Source: Myxococcaceae bacterium (GTDB lineage: Bacteria > Myxococcota_A > Polyangia > Polyangiales > Ga0077539). Taken from it: 64,000 bases of DNA. The notes beneath the pieces were generated by a model that did no database searches, had not been told where the DNA came from, and saw only the letters and a list, made by a program, of their open reading frames with translations. The stretch spans positions 62,001-126,000 of the forward strand of contig SCUS01000162.1 of assembly GCA_004297725.1 (NCBI GenBank), written 5' to 3'. Made by a program: the position numbers and the translations under genes. This document shows positions 43,747 to 51,072 of the stretch, in pieces; positions within the stretch are counted from its first letter, which is position 1, and every line of letters begins with the position of its first letter.

Positions 43747-45777
43747 TCAGTCGAACCACACCCGCGGCCGCACCCGATAGGGCGCGCCGTTCACCAGGAC
43801 CTCGACGACCGCGCTCCCGGCGCTCGACGGGGCGCGCAGCGTACGCGCCACGGACCCGTCGGCGAGCGTCTCCTCCGGGCCGGTCCACTCGAAGGGAGAG
43901 CCCGCGGAGGCGCGCAGCTCGACCCGCGCTCCAGCGAGCGGCGCACCGGTGAGGTCGGCGGGCCTCACGGTGAAGCGCACCGTGCTCATGCCGTCCGCGC
44001 GCACGTGCCGCGAGGGCGGATCGAGCGTCACCAGCGCGGGCTCCTGCACCACGTGCGAGCGACCCGCGGCGAGGCCGCGCACCTCCTGGACGTAGCCGCT
44101 CGGCCAGGTGATGCGCACCGTGTCCGCCGCGCTCGCCGCGCCGAGGGCCACGTCGAGCACCCCGTCGTCGGCCAGCCGGGGGTTGAAGCGCTGGCCGATC
44201 CAGTGGGTGCGGCGCATCGACCCGGCGGTGACCTCCACCCGGGCGCCGAAGCCGTGAGGGTTCGAGAGGTGGCCGCGCAGCGAGAGCAGGAGGTGCTCGC
44301 CCGCGGGGGAGAGCTGGTTCTCGTAGACCACCGGACCCTGGCCGAAGCCTCCGAAGATCAGGTCGAGGTCGCGGTCTCCGTCGAGGTCGCCCAGCGCGAC
44401 GGTCATGAAGTGCCCCGCGGCGTCCAGGCCGACGCTGGCGTGCGACTCCGCGAACTGGTTGTCCGCGCGGCCCTGGTAGAGCTGGTTCTGCGACTCTCCG
44501 CGGCCCGGACGCTTGCCGTGCCCGATGTCGTCGCCGCCCAGCAGGAGCAGGTCGAGCCGGCCGTCGTGGTCCGCGTCCCAGAACACCGGCGACCACGGGA
44601 TCATGGGCTGCCCGGTGGTCGTGGTGGGCGTCTGGACGCCGAAGCTCCAGAGCGCGTCGAGCCACCGCCCGTCGCCCTGGCGCACCAGCAGCGCGCCCGG
44701 GGTGACGCTCGACAGGAACAGCTCCGGCACCCCGTCGAGGTCGAGGTCGCCCACCGCGGAGCCCATCGGCGTGGCGTTGCCGCTGCGGAAGAAGCCGTCC
44801 CGGTCGCAGCTCTCGGGCATCGGGTAGACCCGCTGGTAGCGGGCCTCGCCGTCGGCCCCCGGGCCCAGCGCCCGAAACGCCCCGTTCGGCTTGTTGGAGC
44901 CGTCGTGCATCATGAACACGTCGAGGCGCCCGTCGGCGTCGAAGTCGATCGTCCCGGCGCACCAGGTGTAGCCCTCCATGGTGAGCCCCCAGCGAGAGGC
45001 CATGTCCTCGAAGGTGCGGTCGCCGCGATTGCGGAGCGCCACCTTGGGGCCGTTGAAGTACCCCAGCAGCACGTCGAGCAGGCCGTCCTCGTCGAGGTCC
45101 GCGAGGGTCGTGCTCATCTGCGTGTCCGTCGGCCGGAAGATCTCCGTCGCGCGTGACCAGTCGGCCCCTCCCGCTCCGCCCCAGGCCACCTGCGCGCCGC
45201 AGAGCACGTCCTCGAAGCCGTCGCCGTCGAGGTCCGCCGCCGCCTGGCAGCCGTTGAGCTGACGGGGCAGCGCGCCCTCGTTGCGGAACACCCCGGGCAT
45301 CGGCTGGGAGATCCGCCACGCCGTGTTTCCCCGCGTGCGGCTGTAGATGAGATCCTGCCGCCCGTCGCGGTCCGGGTCGGCGAAGAGCACGGCGGTGTAG
45401 TCGTGCTTGTCGCCCAGGTAGGGCATCGCGTCCGCCGAGCGGAGCGCGGCCTCCACGTCCATGCGCCGCACGAAGCGGCCCGAGAGCGGACGAACCGGCG
45501 CCGGGTACGGGATGCAGTGGGCCACGCCGTCGCACGAGGTCGCCGCGGCGTTGCCGCAGGTGCCCGACATCGCAGCGCGGTCGACGGAGGGACCGCCGCC
45601 GTCGAGGAGCCCGCCGTCGAAGGGACCGCCGTCGAGGGGGCCGCCGTCGAAGGGGCCGATGTGGACGGGGCCGCCGTCGAAGGGGGCGGGCGGAGTCGAC
45701 GAGCCGCAGGAGGCGAGGGACGCCGCGAGGATCCACCGGGCGACGAGGGACGGTGAGCACGGACGCCCTCGCTTCAT
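43747..45777 (-). CDS. FG-GAP/UnbV (ASPIC) lipoprotein
   Basis: 676 aa. Signal MKRGRPCSPSLVARWILAAS with lipobox SLASC, then repeated DGGPLDGGPFDGG spacer units. FG-GAP loops include DPDRDGRQD, DLDGDGFED, DLDEDGLLD, DFDADGRLD and DADHDGRLD. ASPIC/UnbV part: ITWPSGYVQEVRGL. The C-terminus PYRVRPRVWFD matches the paralogs. It follows another FG-GAP gene by 14 nt and may share its operon or use its own start signal at 45786-45794. Confidence 0.88.
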   Translation of the reverse strand: MKRGRPCSPSLVARWILAASLASCGSSTPPAPFDGGPVHIGPFDGGPLDGGPFDGGLLDGGGPSVDRAAMSGTCGNAAATSCDGVAHCIPYPAPVRPLSGRFVRRMDVEAALRSADAMPYLGDKHDYTAVLFADPDRDGRQDLIYSRTRGNTAWRISQPMPGVFRNEGALPRQLNGCQAAADLDGDGFEDVLCGAQVAWGGAGGADWSRATEIFRPTDTQMSTTLADLDEDGLLDVLLGYFNGPKVALRNRGDRTFEDMASRWGLTMEGYTWCAGTIDFDADGRLDVFMMHDGSNKPNGAFRALGPGADGEARYQRVYPMPESCDRDGFFRSGNATPMGSAVGDLDLDGVPELFLSSVTPGALLVRQGDGRWLDALWSFGVQTPTTTTGQPMIPWSPVFWDADHDGRLDLLLLGGDDIGHGKRPGRGESQNQLYQGRADNQFAESHASVGLDAAGHFMTVALGDLDGDRDLDLIFGGFGQGPVVYENQLSPAGEHLLLSLRGHLSNPHGFGARVEVTAGSMRRTHWIGQRFNPRLADDGVLDVALGAASAADTVRITWPSGYVQEVRGLAAGRSHVVQEPALVTLDPPSRHVRADGMSTVRFTVRPADLTGAPLAGARVELRASAGSPFEWTGPEETLADGSVARTLRAPSSAGSAVVEVLVNGAPYRVRPRVWFD

Positions 45778-45785
45778 CGCCCTCG

Positions 45786-45794
45786 AAGGTATCA
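45786..45794 (-). promoter_or_regulatory. Extended -10-like TGATACCTT
   Basis: On the - strand TGATACCTT ends 8 nt before ATG 45777. Its TGA is also the stop codon of the upstream gene, so the match may be partly fortuitous. Confidence 0.3.
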
Positions 45795-47756
45795 GGAGTC
45801 CCACCAGAGCCGCGGGCGGACCCGCAGCGCCTGACCGTCGATGGCGACCTCGACCACGCACGAGCCGGCGGTCGATGGGGCGCGGACCGGAAGATCCCAT
45901 GCCTCGCCCGCGGGGGAGGGGCTCCCTGGCACGCAGGTTCCGGTGAGGACGCGCGCGGTCACCACGCCGGAGCGGGGCGCTCCGTCGGGGCTGCGCGGCG
46001 TCACGCGCACGGTGATGACGGAGGCCCCGTCCGCCCTGGCGTGGCGGCTCTCGGGCGAGACCGAGAGCACCCTCGGCTCGGTGAGGACGTGCCGGGTGTC
46101 CGAGGGCACGTCGCGCAGCACCTGGTGGAAGCCCGAAGGCCAGTCGACCTCCACGCTCTCCGCCCGCGGCGCCGCGCCCGTCGAGAGGAACATCATCGGC
46201 TCGGAGAGCGCGTAGGGCGCCGACGAGTCGCCGGCCCAGGCCCGGGCGACCCGACCGTCCGCGCGCACCGTCACCCGAGCGCCGGTCGCGGCCCGCCCGC
46301 TGGTGGTGCCGACGATGCGGAAGGAGACGGGGTGACCGGGGGCGCGAAGGTCGTTGCGGTAGAGCCGAGGCGACTCGCCCTGGCCGCCGACGATGAGGTC
46401 GGGGTCGCCGTCCTGGTCGGGGTCGCCGACGATCAGCGAGCGCCACTGGCCCGGGCGCTGGAGCCCGACCTGCGCGGTGACCTCCCGGAAGCGAGCGCCG
46501 CCGAGGTTGAGGTGCGCCACCGCGTGCTGCGGACCCAGGAAGCTCGAGGGCTGGTACCAGGCGCCGTTGTCGTTGCCGTGGGTGACCACGATGTCGGGCA
46601 GCATGTCGCGGTTCAGGTCGAGGAAGGCCGCGCCCCAGGGGATCATCTTGGTTCCGCTGGGGGTGAGCGCGATGGCCATCCCGGAGGCCTCGGTGAGGTC
46701 GCGGAAGCGGCCTCCCGGGACGGTCTCGTAGAAGGTCCGTATCGGGTCGAGGGAGATGTAGAGGTCGGCGATGCCGTCGGTGCCGAAGTCGGTGATGGCG
46801 CCGGCCATCGGGGCGAACTCGGAGATCACCCGCTGCTCGAGATGGAAGGAGTTGAAGTACGCCGGGTCGGGCACCGGGTCGGCGACCGCGAAGCGGGGCA
46901 GGGCCTCGGCGTCCGCGCTGCCGCGGAGCATGAAGGTCGGCGGAGGCGCCCCGCACCCCTGGCCCAGCGGGACCACGTAGTGGATCTCCGGCGTCGGACG
47001 GAAGGCGAGGAGCGCGTAGACGCTCGATCCGGCCGACGGGGGAAAGGCGGAGAGCAGCGGGCGGAAGGTGCGCGGGCCGCTCCGGTGGAAGGCCACCACC
47101 AGCCGCGATCCCTGCGTGCAGTAGCGGTTTCCGATGACCAGGTCGGTCCAGCCGTCGTCGTCGATGTCGTCGAGCAGCAGCGCCCCTGCGCCGAAGTTTC
47201 CCAGCGTGGCCTGGTCGCTCAGGGCGATCGGCGGATCGAAGCCCCCGTCGCGCCCCCAGGCCAGCAGCACGAGGCGGGGGATGGCGTCCTGGCCCAGCAG
47301 CAGGTCCGGGTGGCCGTCCTCGTCGAGGTCCGTGACGGCCATCACGATCAGGTCGCCATCGCCCGCGATGGGGCCCGCGCTGCGCCACTCGCCCGATGGG
47401 CGATCGAGGCGCCAGACGTGCGCGCGACGGTTGGCGAGCGGCGCCGCGGCCGCGCGGGTGGGCGAGAGCAGCAGCTCGTCCTGGCCGTCGCCGTCGAGGT
47501 CGTAGAAGAGCCCGATGGTCGACTCCGGCTCCGCGGCGCTCCCGTCTCCCGGGTGCAGCCCGAAGGGCAGCGGCCCGAGCGTGGCGGTGAGGTCGGTGAA
47601 GCCCCCCGAGAGCGGAGGCAGCGTGACCGGAGCCCCCGCGTCCAGGGCGGGCGAGACCGGGGCGGCGTCCGAGGAGAACACCGGAGGCGGCGTGGATCCG
47701 GTGCACGACGCCGCGAGGAGCGACGACGCGAAGGCCAGCTCGCGAAGCCGCCGCAT
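45792..47756 (-). CDS. FG-GAP/UnbV (ASPIC) lipoprotein
   Basis: 654 aa. Signal MRRLRELAFASSLLAASC, then FG-GAP loops DLDGDGQDE, DLDEDGHPD, DIDDDGWTD and DQDGDPDLI, an UnbV segment DWPSGFHQVL and the terminus ALRVRPRLWWD. It lies 1 nt after the radical SAM gene at 47758-49683, in the RS-RS-lipoprotein operon that begins at 51050. This tight linkage makes it a candidate substrate or partner of those RS enzymes. Confidence 0.88.
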   Translation of the reverse strand: MRRLRELAFASSLLAASCTGSTPPPVFSSDAAPVSPALDAGAPVTLPPLSGGFTDLTATLGPLPFGLHPGDGSAAEPESTIGLFYDLDGDGQDELLLSPTRAAAAPLANRRAHVWRLDRPSGEWRSAGPIAGDGDLIVMAVTDLDEDGHPDLLLGQDAIPRLVLLAWGRDGGFDPPIALSDQATLGNFGAGALLLDDIDDDGWTDLVIGNRYCTQGSRLVVAFHRSGPRTFRPLLSAFPPSAGSSVYALLAFRPTPEIHYVVPLGQGCGAPPPTFMLRGSADAEALPRFAVADPVPDPAYFNSFHLEQRVISEFAPMAGAITDFGTDGIADLYISLDPIRTFYETVPGGRFRDLTEASGMAIALTPSGTKMIPWGAAFLDLNRDMLPDIVVTHGNDNGAWYQPSSFLGPQHAVAHLNLGGARFREVTAQVGLQRPGQWRSLIVGDPDQDGDPDLIVGGQGESPRLYRNDLRAPGHPVSFRIVGTTSGRAATGARVTVRADGRVARAWAGDSSAPYALSEPMMFLSTGAAPRAESVEVDWPSGFHQVLRDVPSDTRHVLTEPRVLSVSPESRHARADGASVITVRVTPRSPDGAPRSGVVTARVLTGTCVPGSPSPAGEAWDLPVRAPSTAGSCVVEVAIDGQALRVRPRLWWDS

Positions 47757-47757
47757 C

Positions 47758-49683
47758 TCAGCGCCGAGGGTCCAGCATGGGCGATGCGGCGTAGACCTCG
47801 GCGACGCGCACGGGGGCGAACTCCCCGAGGCCGTAGAGGGCCTCGTAGACGCTGTAGTGCTCGCCCGGGCAGACCGGCGCCAGCGCGCAGGCCTCCACGT
47901 GGGGGCAGGGCACCGTGGCCACCGCGAAGGCGTTCTCCTGCGACTTCGCGCCCTGCGAGTCGTGGACGATCGCGCGGCTGCGGTACTCCGTGCCCGCGAG
48001 GAGCTGCCGACCCTCGACGGTGCGGGCGCCGAAGACCGGGAGACGGTGCTTCTGCTCGGCGCGCCAGAGCAGGCAGGGGTGCGGCACCGCGGAGCCCAGC
48101 ACGTTGAGGTGCCCGGCGCGGTCGTTCGGGGCGGCCTCGGCGGTCTTCGCCACGAAGTGCTCGACCAGGTCGCGCTCTCGCAGCGCCGAGTCGGCGTAGG
48201 GGTCGCGGGTGGTCTGGCGCATCGGGTAGGGCAGGTGCGGGTGCACGCCCATGCCGCGCTCTCGGGCGAAGGCCACCACCGCGGGAAACTCCTCGAGGTT
48301 CTGCCGCACCACCACCGTGGAGATCACCACGTGGCCGGGCGGGAGCTCGGCGCGCAGCCCCTCGAGGGCGGCCATCACCTCGGCGAAGGATCCCGGGGTG
48401 TTGGTCACCGCCTCGTGCGCCGCCGCGGTCACCCCGTAGAGCGGCACCGAGATGGTGAACTCCGGCGGCATGCGCTGGAGAAACTCCCGGCGGAAGGCCC
48501 CGTCCGCCAGGCGACGGCAGGGGCTGTAGACCGAGAGCTTCTCGAAGCCGCACTCGAGCACCGCGTCGAGCACCTCGAGCACGCGCGAGAAGGTGAGCGG
48601 GTCGATGCCGTTGAGCCGCACCTCGCGCACGCCCTGGGCCCTCGCCATGCGGAGCTGCACCCGGATGCGGTCGAGCGCCGCGACGCCCTCGTCGAGCGGT
48701 CGCACGTAGGCCTTCACCGAGCAGAAGCTGCAGCGCTGCCCGCACTCGGTGTCGATCGCGAGGTTGAGCGCCGAGGGCGGGCCCGAGGGGGAGGGCTCCG
48801 AGGCCGCGGGCTCCTCGTCCACCGAGCGGCCGCGCTCGGAGGGGTGGGCGAGCGCGCGCAGCTCCGAGGCGTCCTGCGGAACCCTCACCCGCAGCCCCTC
48901 GTCGCTCTTCAACTGCAGGAGGGCGAGCACCCACGAGCAGAGCGAGGCCACCCGAGGGGGCAGGGCGTCGAGGTCCTGGGTGAACCCGAGCACCCCGAGG
49001 GAGACCTCGCCCGCGCGGCCGAAGCTCTCCCCGTCGACGCCCGCCGCCACGCGCAGCCGCACGCTCTCCGCGGTCTCCGGGTCGACGAACTCGATCACGT
49101 AGCTGCGGAAGTCCTGCGAGACCCGCTTGCCCACCGCGGGGAGGTAGATCGAGCGCAGCGAGTACCCGGCCAGCATGGGTCCGTCGACCGCGAGCTCGGG
49201 CCCGAGAAACTCCGCGATGCCCGGCGGGTCGAAGTACAGCTCCGACCGCCCCTCGGGGAGCGCCTCGGCGCCGCCCGGACCGGGGAGCGCCCGGAGCTGG
49301 GAGCCCGCGAGCTGGAGCACCCGGGCCCGCGACGCCGCGTCGGCCTGGACGCCGAGCAGCAGGTGGGGGAAGTGCGCGCCCATGCGGAACTCCCCGCGCT
49401 CCAGCAGCGCCGCGAAGTCGCGGGTGAGGGTGCCGGCCTCGCGCTCCGTGAGCCCCGAGTGCTTGTGGTAGAGCACGCTGCCGAGGGGGGTCTCGACCAG
49501 CGCCCGGGTGCCTCGCGCGGCGACCACGACCTGGAGCGTCGCGCCGTCCCGGGGGCGCTCGAGCCAGATCGACACGCCCCCGGCCAGAAGGCCCGTGACG
49601 CTGGCCACGGTCCACTCTCCGAGGACCCTCCTCGACTCGCCAAAGAGCGCGATCGGCGCCGCGCTGGATTCGTCTTCGCTCAT
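47758..49683 (-). CDS. Radical SAM protein with novel N-terminal module
   Basis: 641 aa. Residues ~22-98 (GGVSIWLERPRDGATLQVVV ... LYHKHSGLT ... FAALLERGE) resemble the unit repeated six times in the protein at 57331-59529. From ~300 the radical SAM domain has CGQRCSFC (C314, C318, C321), VREVRLNGIDPLTF in place of the usual GGEP and a C-terminal CPHVEACALAPVC auxiliary set. It is sandwiched between another RS gene (2-nt gap) and an FG-GAP lipoprotein (1-nt gap). The substrate is unknown; peptide modification is inferred from context. Confidence 0.82.
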   Translation of the reverse strand: MSEDESSAAPIALFGESRRVLGEWTVASVTGLLAGGVSIWLERPRDGATLQVVVAARGTRALVETPLGSVLYHKHSGLTEREAGTLTRDFAALLERGEFRMGAHFPHLLLGVQADAASRARVLQLAGSQLRALPGPGGAEALPEGRSELYFDPPGIAEFLGPELAVDGPMLAGYSLRSIYLPAVGKRVSQDFRSYVIEFVDPETAESVRLRVAAGVDGESFGRAGEVSLGVLGFTQDLDALPPRVASLCSWVLALLQLKSDEGLRVRVPQDASELRALAHPSERGRSVDEEPAASEPSPSGPPSALNLAIDTECGQRCSFCSVKAYVRPLDEGVAALDRIRVQLRMARAQGVREVRLNGIDPLTFSRVLEVLDAVLECGFEKLSVYSPCRRLADGAFRREFLQRMPPEFTISVPLYGVTAAAHEAVTNTPGSFAEVMAALEGLRAELPPGHVVISTVVVRQNLEEFPAVVAFARERGMGVHPHLPYPMRQTTRDPYADSALRERDLVEHFVAKTAEAAPNDRAGHLNVLGSAVPHPCLLWRAEQKHRLPVFGARTVEGRQLLAGTEYRSRAIVHDSQGAKSQENAFAVATVPCPHVEACALAPVCPGEHYSVYEALYGLGEFAPVRVAEVYAASPMLDPRR

Positions 49684-49685
49684 CG

Positions 49686-51050
49686 TCAGGGGACCGATCT
49701 CCCGGGCTGCTCGCCCTTCGCTCCATCGACCGCCGAGGCGCCCCGCACGGGACGCAGCCCGCCCTCGCCGCAGGCCTCCAGGTAGGCCGCAGGCACCCCG
49801 CCGCACCAGGGGCGCACCGCGCAGCCCTCGCAGGGTCGCGCGTAGACCCGATCGCCCCGCTCGCCCTCGGAGAGCGCCGCGGCCGGGCGCTCCGCGCGAG
49901 GGTCTTCCACCGCGCACAGGGGGAAGCCTCCCATGCCGAGGAAGCGCGCCTCGACCCCGGCGCCGCGGAGCGTTCGCAGCGCCGCGGTGAGGCCGGGACG
50001 AAGCGCGTCGACGGGAGCGAGCCCTCGGCGGTAGCGCTCCTGGTCGGCGTAGCGCGTGGGCAGGCTGTAGGAGACCCGGCGCAGCCCGCGCAGCGGGCGG
50101 GCGAAGCGCGCCACCACGAAGTCCGCGTGGGCGGCGAGCGACGAGGCGTTGGCGCGCTCGACGACGCAGTGGATGCCCACCGGCAGGCCGTCGCGCAGGC
50201 AGGCCTCGATGCCCGCGACGGTGCGCGCGTGGGTGCCCGGCGCGCGGGTGATGGCGTCGGAGGTGACCGCGTCGGCCGCGTGCAGGGACACCGAGAGCTC
50301 GTCGACGCCGGTGGCGAGGAGCGCCCGGCGGTAGTCGTCGTCGAGCAGCCGCAGCGCGTTGGTCTCGACGATGGTGTGCGCGCCCGCCGCGTGGGCCCGG
50401 CGCGCGAGGTCGAGCAGCGACGGGTGCCGCGTGGGCTCGCCGCCGGAGAGGATCACCGAGCGGGCGCCGGCCGAGAGCATCTCGTCGAGCCAGCGGGAGA
50501 AGAGCTCGGGCGGGGGCGACGGGGCGGCGCGGTCCTGCCAGCAGACGACGCAGTCCTGGTCGCAGCCGAAGCCGAGCCAGAGGATGCCGGCCGCTCCGTC
50601 GGGGCCGTCCATGAGGAGCCGGTAGGACTCGTCGCTCAGCCGGGAGAAGGGGAGGTAGCGGTCGACGGCGTCGAGCAGCGCGCGCACGGGCGGCGGCGCC
50701 AGGGGCGAGCGGTCGAGGCGGGTGGCGGTCTCGCGCAGGGCGTGGAGCCACCGCGCGAGCTCGGGCTGAGAGAAGGGGTCGCGGCCGCCGGAGGAGCGGT
50801 ACGACCAGGCGAGGTGGGCGGTGCGAAACCAGGCGTCGCGGGCCGTGGTGACGCCGGCCACGTCGAGGATCAGGTCGCCCTCAGGGAGGCTGAGGGTGAG
50901 CGAGGCGATCCAGCCCGGCGTCGGGGGGGGTGGGGCGGCGAGGGAGAACGCCACGGCCTGCGACGGGTCGAGCGCGAGGAGCGCGACCAGCGCTTCGCGG
51001 ACCGCCATCGCCAGCGCCCCGACGAAGGGGCTGAGCGGTGCAGGGGCCAT
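49686..51050 (-). CDS. Radical SAM protein with novel N-terminal module
   Basis: 454 aa. Residues ~46-115 (ASLTLSLPEGDLILDVAG ... LAWSYRSSGG ... LHALRETATRL) again look like the repeated module. Radical SAM cluster CDQDCVVC (C163, C167, C170), VILSGGEPTRHPSLLD, and C-terminal CEGCAVRPWCGG auxiliary Cys motif. It is the promoter-proximal gene of the RS-RS-lipoprotein-lipoprotein operon; its start is 22 bp from the divergent TPR gene. Peptide-modifying RS proteins (SPASM/twitch-like) are the closest class. Confidence 0.83.
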   Translation of the reverse strand: MAPAPLSPFVGALAMAVREALVALLALDPSQAVAFSLAAPPPPTPGWIASLTLSLPEGDLILDVAGVTTARDAWFRTAHLAWSYRSSGGRDPFSQPELARWLHALRETATRLDRSPLAPPPVRALLDAVDRYLPFSRLSDESYRLLMDGPDGAAGILWLGFGCDQDCVVCWQDRAAPSPPPELFSRWLDEMLSAGARSVILSGGEPTRHPSLLDLARRAHAAGAHTIVETNALRLLDDDYRRALLATGVDELSVSLHAADAVTSDAITRAPGTHARTVAGIEACLRDGLPVGIHCVVERANASSLAAHADFVVARFARPLRGLRRVSYSLPTRYADQERYRRGLAPVDALRPGLTAALRTLRGAGVEARFLGMGGFPLCAVEDPRAERPAAALSEGERGDRVYARPCEGCAVRPWCGGVPAAYLEACGEGGLRPVRGASAVDGAKGEQPGRSVP

Positions 51051-51052
51051 GA

Positions 51053-51068
51053 TAGGGTCGGCACCCTA
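51053..51068. promoter_or_regulatory. Palindromic bidirectional promoter TAGGGT-CGGC-ACCCTA
   Basis: The only 22-bp gap between two divergent starts (ATG 51050 - strand and GTG 51073 + strand) holds TAGGGT, a 4-bp spacer and its exact complement. Each strand thus reads TAGGGT as a -10-like word, 12 nt (-) and 14 nt (+) before its start codon. On the + strand it forms TGATAGGGT. Confidence 0.6.
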
Positions 51069-51072
51069 GCAG

